Of a DNA stretch of 64,000 nt, positions 56,183-64,000 are shown piece after piece. Numbering within the stretch: the stretch's first letter is position 1; every line of letters starts with the position of its first letter. Source of the DNA: Candidatus Nitrospira nitrosa (lineage in GTDB: Bacteria > Nitrospirota > Nitrospiria > Nitrospirales > Nitrospiraceae); assembly GCF_001458735.1 (NCBI RefSeq), contig NZ_CZQA01000009.1, positions 124,001-188,000 on the forward strand, given 5' to 3'. Below the pieces are notes generated by a model, which worked only from the letters and a program-made list of their open reading frames with translations, was not told the origin of the DNA and did no database searches. The translations under genes and the position numbers were made by a program.

Positions 56183-57568
56183 TTAAAAACTCACCCGGAT
56201 AGACAGACCTCCAGCGTGCAGAATGGTATCGTAGCGCCCATTGACCGGCGCACGAACTCCTGAAACCCCTGAAATGGTCCGTGGCTCGTAGAGAAAGGCT
56301 TGATAGAACAGATCCAATCCGACAAGTTTTGGCTTGACCGGTCCTACTCCAAGGCCTCCGCATGGTATGAGGCCTAGAAATGAGCCGTTCTCCCGACAGA
56401 TCAATCCAATCCCGCTTGAAATGACATGCAGGTCGGCAGATGGGACCCCAGGATTGAAGGTGAGATCCGGCACTTGCGTTTGCTGATTGGTATACCCACC
56501 TCGCACTGAAACTTCCCATCCTGGCAGCCGCTCAAGTTGGAGCCATCTGTACTCCGTTCCAACCAAAATGGTGTATGTGCTTTTCCAATTTTGCGGCTGT
56601 GGAATCGTGAATCCATTTGCGAGATGGATATCGAGACTTCTGACGGATTTCCAGCCGACATAGTCCACGTTCAACTCCACTTTCCACTCGCGTTCTGGAT
56701 TCCGGATCGGCCATAGCGCAATACCACCCGTGATGACCTGGGGTAACACCAAGGTGGTCGTTGCGTCTTGGATCTTGGCGCCATTGGCTGAAAAAGCCCC
56801 ATCCAAGTGGAGGGTGGCCTGGCTTCTGTAGACCACGGCAAGATTTGCGATGGGCTGTCCTGCGCCGTTCCGAATCGCGGTATACAGTCCCCCGACATTG
56901 AATCCGGGTGCTGTGCCCTTGCCGTTGAACTCAAGCTTGCCTCCGGCCGGCACCAACCCACCGGGAGAAATCGACTGCAGTTCAGCATGTCCCTCTCCGA
57001 AAAAACCAGCGAAGGTATAGATGTCGGCTCCCGCGCCGATTGAGAAATCCTGAGTGACCTGATAGGCAATCGTGGGCTTGATATCAAACAACGGCAGCGC
57101 CGTAAATGTGGTGATCGTTCGAAGAGGGCTGTTGTCCGGCCATCGCATCACCGACCCAAATGGTGTGGTGATTCCGATCCCGACTGTCACGTTCCCAAGC
57201 GAGGAAAGCCCCAGGTCTTGGAGATTTGCAGTAAGGTAGCCATGACCAGGACCAGGCCATGCAACGGTGCCATCATGGTCGCCGGTAGTGGTGACTCCGG
57301 TCGGACTACGAAAGTCGGTGGCCCCTCCCACCAGACTCAGCCCGCCCATCAATTGAATTCCCCGTAATTGTGTCATCCCGGCTGGGTTGTAATGAAGCGC
57401 TGAAGGATTGTCGGCTTGCGCGGCAAATGCGTTACCCATCCCGGAAGCAGCAGCCCCCTGCCCATAGACGCGGGGAACCTGGGCCGAGACCGGTGCCGTG
57501 ATGCCGACGAGGATCGTGAGCGCGAGGAGCATCAGCCCCCATTTCATACTGCTCTGACCATCATACAC
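56183..57568 (-). CDS. FadL/OmpP1/TodX-type outer-membrane transport protein
   Basis: This 461-residue protein has a signal peptide (KWGLMLLALTILVGITAPVSA, then QVPRVYG) and the FadL-type N-terminus GAAASGMGNAFAAQADNPSALHYNPAGMTQL with its conserved NPAG. Amphipathic strands continue to a terminal F at VSF. These barrels take up long-chain fatty acids or aromatic hydrocarbons. The GTG at 57568 has AAGGAGGG nine bases upstream; an ATG at 57547 is the alternative. It is convergent with alr. Confidence 0.9.
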   Translation of the reverse strand: MYDGQSSMKWGLMLLALTILVGITAPVSAQVPRVYGQGAAASGMGNAFAAQADNPSALHYNPAGMTQLRGIQLMGGLSLVGGATDFRSPTGVTTTGDHDGTVAWPGPGHGYLTANLQDLGLSSLGNVTVGIGITTPFGSVMRWPDNSPLRTITTFTALPLFDIKPTIAYQVTQDFSIGAGADIYTFAGFFGEGHAELQSISPGGLVPAGGKLEFNGKGTAPGFNVGGLYTAIRNGAGQPIANLAVVYRSQATLHLDGAFSANGAKIQDATTTLVLPQVITGGIALWPIRNPEREWKVELNVDYVGWKSVRSLDIHLANGFTIPQPQNWKSTYTILVGTEYRWLQLERLPGWEVSVRGGYTNQQTQVPDLTFNPGVPSADLHVISSGIGLICRENGSFLGLIPCGGLGVGPVKPKLVGLDLFYQAFLYEPRTISGVSGVRAPVNGRYDTILHAGGLSIRVSF

Positions 57569-57633
57569 AGTCGGTAGCCCTCCTTCCTCTAATCAATACG
57601 GTCCGATACTGCTTCGGCTTGTCCACCGTTGCC

Positions 57634-60495
57634 TCAGGCATGACCGAACCACCGATCCATCGTTTCTTGGAGTTGATGAGTATCGAATGGTTTGAGCACA
57701 TAGGCTTGCGCCCCTAACCCAATAGCCTTCATAGCGAGTTCTTGAGACCCTGACGCCGTAATCATGAGAATCGGAAGGCGTTGGTTCGTCATACGCACCC
57801 GCCTTAAGACTTCCAGGCCATCGATTTGACCGATCCCGATATCGAGAATCATCCCATCGAACTCTTGTGAGTGGAGTAAGGACAAGGCCTGTCGGCCATC
57901 GAGGGCAGAGGAAGGAAGGTACCCGCCGGCTTTCAATCGATCATGCAGCAATTGCTGAATATCTGGATCATCATCGACCACAAGGATATGTCGATCGGTC
58001 GTTTGCGGATCAGGGCGATGCGGTGTGGTCGCTGAATGGATCGGAATGGTAAAGGACAATTCCGCTCCACCCTCCGGACGGTTGCGTGCCGACACCTCCC
58101 CTCCTTGAAGTTCAACCAATGTCTTGACGATAGATAATCCCAGGCCTAACCCTTTTGGACCAGTGCGATGACCTTGTTGAATTCGGAAGAACGGATCAAA
58201 AATCTTATCGAGGCATTCCGGAGGAATGCCCGGCCCGGTATCGCGAACCAGCACGGTGGCCGTTCGGTGGTTCGGCATTGCGCAGATCACGGTGATCGTT
58301 CCACCCGAAGGCGTGAATTTGATGGCATTTTGGACCAGATTCACGACAGTCTGAATCAGCCGATCTCGATCCGCCCACACGACGACCTTGGTGTCGGCGC
58401 TGTAGAACTCCAGGGCCTGTTGCTTCGCGTGTGCCAAGGGCCTGAGTTGTTCCAGCACATCAGCGAGGCAGGGTTCAAGTTCCACATCGGCGGGATGCAC
58501 CTCTAACCGTCCGGTCTCGATCCTCGTACGATCAAGAAGATCTTCGATCATGCGGACGAGGCGGTCTGAGTTCTCCGACATCCGTACAAGATAGCGCTGT
58601 TGTTTTTCATTCAGGGGCCCAGTCAGTCCATCCAATAAATTTTGAATGAATCCCTTGATCGAGGTCAGCGGAGTTCTCAGTTCATGGGACACGTGTGAGA
58701 GGAATTGAGCCCGCAACCGATCGGCTTGCTCAAGCGCCTCTGTACGTTCCTTAACTTTGACCTCTAATCCTTCATTCCACTCTTCAATTTGTTGGTAAGC
58801 GGACGCGTTGTCGAGCGCGATGGACACCTGACCGGCGACCGTCGTCATCAATTCCAGATCGTCTTCCGTGACGGTTTGATTATGAGAGCGATCAACGGTC
58901 AACATTCCCCAGATGCGGTCCTTCGCCTTGATGGGAACGACGACCAGCGCTTTGGTCTTGCTCAACTCGGCCAAGCGTTGATTGAGAGGATGGAGCCGAT
59001 GCCGAATCAGCTCGATGTCTTTCACGAGCAATGGTTGGCCTCGGAGAACCACGGTTCCTTCAGGACTATCCGGATCAGTAATTGGAATCCGGCAGGATTG
59101 GGCGAATGTTTCCACCTCCGCCGGCCCACCGATGAGTCGAATATGCTGGACAGTCTGATCACCCGGATCAAACATAGAAACCATGGCACTATTGTAATTG
59201 AGCTCATGTGTCAGAGCCTCTAAGACCTGATGGAGCAAGGTATCTCGCTCAAATGTCGAGCCGAAAGACAGTCCTGCTCGATGAAGTGCCGTCAGCTGAG
59301 CCACTTTTCGGCGCAGCTCCACCCGCATCTGTTCTTGCTCCAAATAGGCTTCGCGCAATTCTTCATGACGCGACTCGACAAACGCAATTTGCTCCTGAAT
59401 CAGTGCTTCGCGCCGTTCGCTCTCTCGCAGCAGCCGTCGATTGACCAAGATGCCGATGACGAGGCTTGGACATAGTCCGACTAACAGGACTTCGCCAAGG
59501 CTGACCATCGGATTGACAATGCCCACCCCTGCCATGAGGACAAGCCCCACCAGGCCTCCCCAGAGAAACCATGTGAAATGTTGCTGAGCAGGCGTTCGGG
59601 GTTCAACTTGCAGGGAGGCTGTTGCTAAGAGGCCAGCTTGCGCGTTGTCTGTGTTGGAGAACGCCTTCTGGTTCGGCAGGAGCGGTCGCGCTTGTTCTAA
59701 GAGGGCTGTTGTACGCCAGAAGCGTTTGCCGTACCCACGTTCTTCCTGCCATCGAATGGTCCACTGGCACCAGGCATCGTCATTTCCGATACAGGAAGTT
59801 TCAATCGTCTCTGGTTGAGAGAGACCATGAATTCGACTGGCCATCGCGATCATGATGCCCTGCGCAGACTGGCACACAAGACACGCACAACGTCTCCGAT
59901 ACGGACCAAATTGACGAAGCGTTCGATCCGTAAACCGCATTGCCACCACGGCAGTGGTGCTTGTGACCTCTACCACTCGGAATTCGGCGGAACCAGAGGT
60001 GAATTTGTTCCCAAAGTAGGGAAACATGGTGAAGATCTGCGAGATCGAGAAGGGGCGAGTCAGCGCAAGCATGATGGGAGAGATCTTTTCCGCCCCGGCC
60101 TTGAAGGCGAAGCGCGGGTCGCCGGAGATGCGCTCGCAGAACTCGTAGAGATAGCTGGTAAATTCGTATGAATAACTATTCCAGGGATTTTTTAAGAACT
60201 CAGGCGTCACATGATAGACAGGGTCTTTGATACGATCATTCAATAGTTGGCATAACTCCTCCACGGCCTCTTTTCCCGCCAACTCTCCCCGCTGGGATGT
60301 GATCAATTTCTCCAAGAAGACCGTGACAGCCCTAATGCTGACTCCGCTGAGATCCCTGATCGTCTGCCCCTGCTCATCCAGACCGAATGGACGAAACACC
60401 ATGGCGCTCTGTTCAAGAATGGTTCGATCTTTGGGAAACAGGTCAATTGTGGGCAGGGATTTGGATTCGACGTGGTCCAGCGTACTGCTTATCAT
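57634..60495 (-). CDS. Hybrid sensor histidine kinase/response regulator
   Basis: The 953-residue protein has an N-terminal sensory part resembling V4R/heme-NO-type domains (about 20-260, with a Cys-rich stretch RRRCACLVCQSAQG), two membrane segments (about 305-350), a coiled coil, a GAF domain (about 400-560), HisKA with the phospho-His in FLSHVSHELRTPLTSIKGF near 600, HATPase with DTGPGIPPECL and GLGLGLSIVK near 775, and a C-terminal REC domain with the phospho-Asp in FDGMILDIGIGQIDGLEVL near 885. It senses an unknown signal and passes phosphate internally. No partner regulator is adjacent. Confidence 0.92.
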   Translation of the reverse strand: MISSTLDHVESKSLPTIDLFPKDRTILEQSAMVFRPFGLDEQGQTIRDLSGVSIRAVTVFLEKLITSQRGELAGKEAVEELCQLLNDRIKDPVYHVTPEFLKNPWNSYSYEFTSYLYEFCERISGDPRFAFKAGAEKISPIMLALTRPFSISQIFTMFPYFGNKFTSGSAEFRVVEVTSTTAVVAMRFTDRTLRQFGPYRRRCACLVCQSAQGIMIAMASRIHGLSQPETIETSCIGNDDAWCQWTIRWQEERGYGKRFWRTTALLEQARPLLPNQKAFSNTDNAQAGLLATASLQVEPRTPAQQHFTWFLWGGLVGLVLMAGVGIVNPMVSLGEVLLVGLCPSLVIGILVNRRLLRESERREALIQEQIAFVESRHEELREAYLEQEQMRVELRRKVAQLTALHRAGLSFGSTFERDTLLHQVLEALTHELNYNSAMVSMFDPGDQTVQHIRLIGGPAEVETFAQSCRIPITDPDSPEGTVVLRGQPLLVKDIELIRHRLHPLNQRLAELSKTKALVVVPIKAKDRIWGMLTVDRSHNQTVTEDDLELMTTVAGQVSIALDNASAYQQIEEWNEGLEVKVKERTEALEQADRLRAQFLSHVSHELRTPLTSIKGFIQNLLDGLTGPLNEKQQRYLVRMSENSDRLVRMIEDLLDRTRIETGRLEVHPADVELEPCLADVLEQLRPLAHAKQQALEFYSADTKVVVWADRDRLIQTVVNLVQNAIKFTPSGGTITVICAMPNHRTATVLVRDTGPGIPPECLDKIFDPFFRIQQGHRTGPKGLGLGLSIVKTLVELQGGEVSARNRPEGGAELSFTIPIHSATTPHRPDPQTTDRHILVVDDDPDIQQLLHDRLKAGGYLPSSALDGRQALSLLHSQEFDGMILDIGIGQIDGLEVLRRVRMTNQRLPILMITASGSQELAMKAIGLGAQAYVLKPFDTHQLQETMDRWFGHA

Positions 60496-60935
60496 GGTGT
60501 CATCCTCTCCAGGACAGAGACCCCACCCTGCAGCTTGGCGTTCGTTCCGGTTGGAAGCGCATGAACAGGAATCGCCTCGTCAAAAGTGGCACGCTAGTCA
60601 CAAGACCAATTAATCAGCTGGTTACACCTGGGTAGTGTTCGGGTTTCTTCATCAACGATGTTGATGAACACACCGACGTCTTTTATCCACAATCTGCTAC
60701 GACGAGCAGGTCACTGGCGTGACTGACAGGACAATTTTCCTACCGGAATAGCACGTATGACCTGGCGAGTATATCGACGCCCCCTACGCTTTGCAATACG
60801 AAGGGTACTCCCCTCGCGTCAGTAGGACAATACCGGTCAAAAGATGGGACACTCAGGGGGACAATTAGTTGAGTAAGGGACGGGGTCCTCGTGTACCCCC
60901 CCTCCGATCAGGCGAGCGATGGAGAGTAGGATCGT
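60496..60935. other. Non-coding region with possible mobile-element remnant
   Basis: About 440 bases between the sensor kinase and the thiamine-binding gene. The words ACAGGACAAT...TACCGG (about 60727) and GTAGGACAATACCGG (about 60821) are repeated, followed by GGGACACTCAGGGGGACAATTAG, which looks like an IS end. No transposase remains. The sensor-kinase promoter should be near 60500-60650. Confidence 0.35.
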
Positions 60936-61250
60936 CTACTGTCTGATCGACCGCTTAAGTTTTTTTTCGACACTCGCGACTTTGCTCTTGAGACGGCCGG
61001 AATGCCCTTTTCGGTAATCGACCTTGATTGTGCAGGAAATACGGTTGCAATCCTTCTTCATCCGTTTATAGCATTGCTGTACCACCGAAAAGACTTGTTC
61101 CCAGTCCCCTTCTAAGACCGTCCCCATGGGGTTTAATCGATAGGCGACTCCGCTCTTATCGATGATGTCCAGGGATCGGGCGACATACTTCCCGACGCTT
61201 TCACCTTTACCTAACGGCGACATACTGAACTCCAGCAATACCATCGTCAC
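60936..61250 (-). CDS. Thiamine-binding protein, MTH1187/YkoF-like (UPF0045)
   Basis: This 104-residue protein has the family pattern LLEFSMSPLGKGESVGKYVARSLDII near residue 5 and YRLNPMGTVLEGDWEQVFSVVQQC near 37. Members are ferredoxin-like folds that bind thiamine. It sits three bases downstream of the siroheme-synthase-like gene, so they are co-transcribed; the functional link is unclear. The C-terminus is lysine-rich. Confidence 0.88.
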   Translation of the reverse strand: MTMVLLEFSMSPLGKGESVGKYVARSLDIIDKSGVAYRLNPMGTVLEGDWEQVFSVVQQCYKRMKKDCNRISCTIKVDYRKGHSGRLKSKVASVEKKLKRSIRQ

Positions 61251-61253
61251 TCC

Positions 61254-61922
61254 TTATTGTGATTTGGCGCTGGTGCCAGAGGGCACACTCGCCACGGTTT
61301 CTGCCCGTCGTTCGGTCCACACGGTCGGATACCGCACTTTCCCGAGAAAGCGAAACCCGTCCAGGGCTTCCCGAAGTAGTGCCCGTCGTTTTTCGGCATC
61401 CGGCTCATTCGCTTTGGCCTGTTCTCGTAGCTGTCCCAGCCACTCGACGAATTCCACAAATTCAGCATCAAGGATCCGTTCCAGATCCTCCTTCATGAAT
61501 CCAGAAAGGGCCGGCGCAATACCGCTTGAGCTAATCGCCACCCGAACATGTCCTGCCGCCACTACCGCCGGCATCGTGACGCTACTGGCTTCCGGATAGT
61601 CGACCGACCAGAGCAACACCCTCTTTTCTCGGGCTTTTGCAACCAGCATCTGTGCGAAATCCCGGTCGCCTCGAATGGTGTTCAGGATAAGAATCACATG
61701 CTCCAAATCCGTCTCACGGAAATGACGTCCCCGATGGATGATCTTCCCGGAGGCCGCCAACTGGCGGAGCGGTTCATTCAGTGTCGGGCTGAGTACCGTA
61801 ACCCGTGCACCGGATGCCAGCAGACGTTCGGACTTTTCCGAGGCCTCCTCATCACCACCAATAACCAGAACCGGCCAACCTTTGACATCCAAGACCAAGG
61901 GAAAACCAGGATTGGCAATCAT
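61254..61922 (-). CDS. Precorrin-2 dehydrogenase/sirohydrochlorin ferrochelatase-like (CysG N-terminal domain)
   Basis: This 222-residue CysG-N/Met8-type protein has FPLVLDVKGWPVLVIGGDEEASEKSERLL near residue 7 (variant NAD-binding Rossmann) and VAISSSGIAPALSGFMKEDLERIL near 130. It oxidises precorrin-2 and inserts iron to give siroheme for nitrite and sulfite reductases, completing the path from the cobA-hemD fusion at 32-34 kb. It lacks the SUMT half found in E. coli CysG. Confidence 0.92.
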   Translation of the reverse strand: MIANPGFPLVLDVKGWPVLVIGGDEEASEKSERLLASGARVTVLSPTLNEPLRQLAASGKIIHRGRHFRETDLEHVILILNTIRGDRDFAQMLVAKAREKRVLLWSVDYPEASSVTMPAVVAAGHVRVAISSSGIAPALSGFMKEDLERILDAEFVEFVEWLGQLREQAKANEPDAEKRRALLREALDGFRFLGKVRYPTVWTERRAETVASVPSGTSAKSQ

Positions 61923-62143
61923 TCTTCAAACTCCCCTCAGAATCAAAAATCCTAGTATCTGAGAAGAGACGGCTCTCATGCAAGTGGAATTCACAGCCCC
62001 TATTCTCCTCTTTTTGGGTGGAACGTGGCTATAATATCGGAAGGTCAGAGTGTGGCACGAATGAGGTGGGAATATTCCTAAAGCCGGCGATGATTGTTCG
62101 TGAGTGGACGGGACCGGGTAGTTCTTCTGCGATGAATGAGGCG

Positions 62144-62689
62144 TTACGTCCCGGCTGGATCTGCATCCAACTCCAGGTTCCAATAGAGATAGTCACGCCA
62201 ACTTTCCGGTGTATTTCTGATGCCAATGGTGATGGTAATGACGGGATTCCAGCGAGGCTTCACCGGTTTCTTTTTCAACTTCATCCCAGCCTCCTCAGGC
62301 GTGCGCCCGCTTTTCCGGTTATTGCATCGCCAACAAGCCGTCACGATATTTTCCCAGGTCTTTTTCCCGCCTTTGGCAATGGGAACCACATGATCAAACG
62401 TCAGTTCTTCCGTTCGAAACTTATGGTAACAATACTGACAACAGTATCCGTCGCGCGTAAAAATATTGATGCGGGAGAACTTGACGGCCCGATGGCTGTC
62501 CTTCAATCGCACCAGTTTCAGTAGCCGCATGACTGAGGGAAGTTTGATCGACAAAGAAATTCCATGAATTTCACGATCGTAGACCTCCAGCACTTCGACT
62601 TTCCCTTGCCAGAGGAGTGCGATCGCTTTTTGCCAATGTACAACCCGTAGGGGTTCGAACGTGGAATTGAGCAGGAGGGTCATTTCCAT
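62144..62689 (-). CDS. HNH endonuclease family protein
   Basis: This 181-residue protein has an N-terminal VLEVYDREIHGISLSIKLPSV region and an HNH domain with two zinc-type C-x-x-C pairs (CCQYC and CWRCN) around FDHVVPIAKGGKKTWENIV, where HV and the N..K are the HNH residues. This architecture is widespread as a stand-alone chromosomal gene and its physiological role is unknown; no phage or restriction genes are adjacent. Confidence 0.88.
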   Translation of the reverse strand: MEMTLLLNSTFEPLRVVHWQKAIALLWQGKVEVLEVYDREIHGISLSIKLPSVMRLLKLVRLKDSHRAVKFSRINIFTRDGYCCQYCYHKFRTEELTFDHVVPIAKGGKKTWENIVTACWRCNNRKSGRTPEEAGMKLKKKPVKPRWNPVITITIGIRNTPESWRDYLYWNLELDADPAGT

Positions 62690-62847
62690 GCAGCAACCTC
62701 ATCTTCACTCGAGCTCCCGAATTTGGGAAAGGCTCGTCTGATGGGCCCAGCTACATCACAGGTGTTTCTATGCCATAAGGTTGCAATGAAATCAAGTAAG
62801 GACGCTCCTATTGCGGCGTCCCGTCGATGAAGGAGAAGTCATTTCCC

Positions 62848-63183
62848 ATGAGTGAATACATAACCGTTGCGTCCGTCTCCGAGATTCCCGCCGGCACGGG
62901 ACGGACTGTGGAAGTCGGGGGAGTCTGGGTCGCCGTGTTTAATCTGAATGGGACATTCTATGCGATTGATAACGCCTGTCCACACGCTGGTGGTCCACTC
63001 GGTGAAGGCAAACTCTGCGACACGAACGTCGAGTGTCCTTGGCACGGGTGGAAATTTAACGTCGTGACCGGAGAGCGCGTCGGCAACCCGAACTTTCAGG
63101 TCGCTCGTTGTGATGTACGTGTCGTCGACGATCGGATCGAAATCAGACTTCCACCAGAGTTGCAGTTTCCTCCATCGAATTGA
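62848..63183 (+). CDS. Rieske [2Fe-2S] ferredoxin-like protein (NirD type)
   Basis: This 111-residue single-domain Rieske protein has the cluster ligands in CPHAGGPLGEG near residue 41 and CPWHGWKFN near 61. Such proteins serve as small electron carriers or as the small subunit of nitrite reductases or oxygenases. The start at 62848 is about 12 bases downstream of AAGGAG; a frame from 62827 lacks an upstream site. No oxygenase is adjacent. Confidence 0.92.
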   Translation: MSEYITVASVSEIPAGTGRTVEVGGVWVAVFNLNGTFYAIDNACPHAGGPLGEGKLCDTNVECPWHGWKFNVVTGERVGNPNFQVARCDVRVVDDRIEIRLPPELQFPPSN

Positions 63184-63592
63184 TTCCGTTGATGGGTGCT
63201 CCAACTCTCAGTCCTGAGAAATACGGCCCCCTGGCCTTCGCCAGCTAGTCATGCGACTTCCGCTAATAGCCATAAACTCTACTAACATCAATATGTTAAT
63301 AGGGTCCAGCCATGGAGAGAAATGAACGTGAAGAACCGGACGATCAGTCAAAAAGTGAGCGCGCACACGCTCTTGCAGATTCTGACAACTTTCCTTTAGT
63401 CTGTACGAGGCCATTCTGCTTGTACCTCTGGTTCAGCAGACTGTGGCACCAATAATACAGAACAGACCTAAACCGTAACCACGGCGACGCTCACACGGCT
63501 GATCAATAATAACGTTTATCATCTTCAGTAAGATCTTCGTGTAGAGAGACCGTGAATACTTACGGTTCGAGTCCATCAACAATGCGCTCGTG
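63184..63592. other. Non-coding region upstream of the iron-permease gene
   Basis: About 400 bases with no good frame. An AT-rich imperfect dyad GATCAATAATAACGTTTATCATC (63501-63523) about 70 bases before the next gene weakly resembles a Fur box. No clear promoter hexamers. Confidence 0.35.
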
Positions 63593-64000
63593 ATGCAACC
63601 CTTTCGTTTCACTGCAGTTCTCTATTGCTTGGCTATCATGCTACTGGTAGCGCCTCCCCAAGGTATCGCACGGGCAGAAGTGAGTGACGGCGACAAGGCA
63701 CAAGCCATCGTCCACGTGCTCGACTATGTCGGCGTCGACTACCCTGAGTCCGTGCAGAACGGTCAAGTGATCAAACAGGAAGAGTATGCAGAGCAACGCG
63801 ACTTTGCGGCCCAAGCCCTCACACTCCTCGGCCAGTTATCTCCTGTGTCTGAGCAAGAGGTGTTAGTGCAGCAGGCACGTGAGCTGTTGGCCCACATCGA
63901 GGCGAAGGCGTCAGGAACCGTGATTTCTACTCTTGCGAATCAGCTGCTCGTTCGCGTCATCGAAGCATGGAAGCTGAGCGTGGCGCCGCGTCAAGCTCCA
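63593..64000 (+). CDS. FTR1-family iron permease, N-terminal part (partial)
   Basis: The visible 136 residues have a signal peptide (FTAVLYCLAIMLLVAPPQGIARA) then a helical periplasmic domain, DKAQAIVHVLDYVGVDYPESV followed by QNGQVIKQEEYAEQRDFAAQ. This pattern is typical of the N-terminal domain of cytochrome c/FTR1-type iron permeases (L-D-Y-V-x-x-DYPE-x-V). The membrane FTR1 part with its REGLE motif would be beyond the right edge. The ribosome site is weak. It likely imports iron. Confidence 0.75.
   Translation, partial: MQPFRFTAVLYCLAIMLLVAPPQGIARAEVSDGDKAQAIVHVLDYVGVDYPESVQNGQVIKQEEYAEQRDFAAQALTLLGQLSPVSEQEVLVQQARELLAHIEAKASGTVISTLANQLLVRVIEAWKLSVAPRQAP

Noticed and set aside
1-64000. 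CRISPR arrays, prophage or toxin-antitoxin modules
   Set aside because: No regularly spaced direct repeats, phage structural genes or recognisable toxin-antitoxin pairs were seen in the window.

Overview
The window reads as chromosomal DNA of a Nitrospira-type bacterium (phylum Nitrospirota). This is an inference from gene content and order: a haem block (ccsA-like, hemA, hemC, cobA-hemD, hemB) runs on into ribF, tilS, hpt, ftsH, folP and glmM, and a second block carries rplM-rpsI-argC-argJ-rpsB-tsf-pyrH-frr-alr. No 16S rRNA or nitrification gene is present, so canonical and comammox Nitrospira cannot be told apart here.

Layout. Positions 1-17926 (minus strand) form an exopolysaccharide locus. 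In transcription order it has a NusG/RfaH-like antiterminator, a Wza-type export lipoprotein, an outer-membrane beta-barrel, a Wzc/GumC-type chain-length protein fused to a tyrosine-kinase-like domain, sugar-modifying enzymes (acyltransferase, DegT aminotransferase, UDP-glucuronate decarboxylase-like, UDP-sugar dehydrogenase, RmlC-like epimerase, NAD epimerase, UGM-like flavoprotein, sugar-1-P nucleotidyltransferase, LmbE deacetylase), a glycosyltransferase, a protein with an internal duplication and a Wzx flippase that runs off the left edge. Positions 17927-18938 are a long gene-poor leader. Positions 18939-39400 are mostly housekeeping: a small secreted protein, mtnA, comEC, glmM, folP, ftsH, hpt, tilS, ribF, hemB, a CBS protein, cobA-hemD, hemC, hemA, a CcsA-like protein, an RsmI-like methylase, a TusA-like protein, a secreted protein and tRNA-Leu(CAA).

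Positions 40488-45260 are the most interesting part. A MITE-like repeat is followed by a good promoter, a guanidine-I (ykkC subtype 1) riboswitch with a terminator-like platform, a short leader ORF, an APC-family permease and a SpeB-family ureohydrolase with features of nickel-dependent guanidine hydrolase (GdmH). A hairpin, gene debris and an IS3-family element follow. I read this as a guanidine-responsive uptake and hydrolysis cassette that releases ammonium and urea, a nitrogen and possibly energy source for a nitrifier. Guanidine use has recently been described for comammox Nitrospira.

Positions 45295-64000 carry a zinc alcohol dehydrogenase, a degenerate transposon region, a YggX-like protein with extra CxxC motifs, two tandem bifunctional-nuclease (BFN) genes, the ribosomal/arginine/translation block, a FadL-type porin, a large hybrid sensor kinase, a thiamine-binding protein, a CysG-N siroheme enzyme, an HNH endonuclease, a Rieske ferredoxin and the 5' end of an FTR1-type iron permease.
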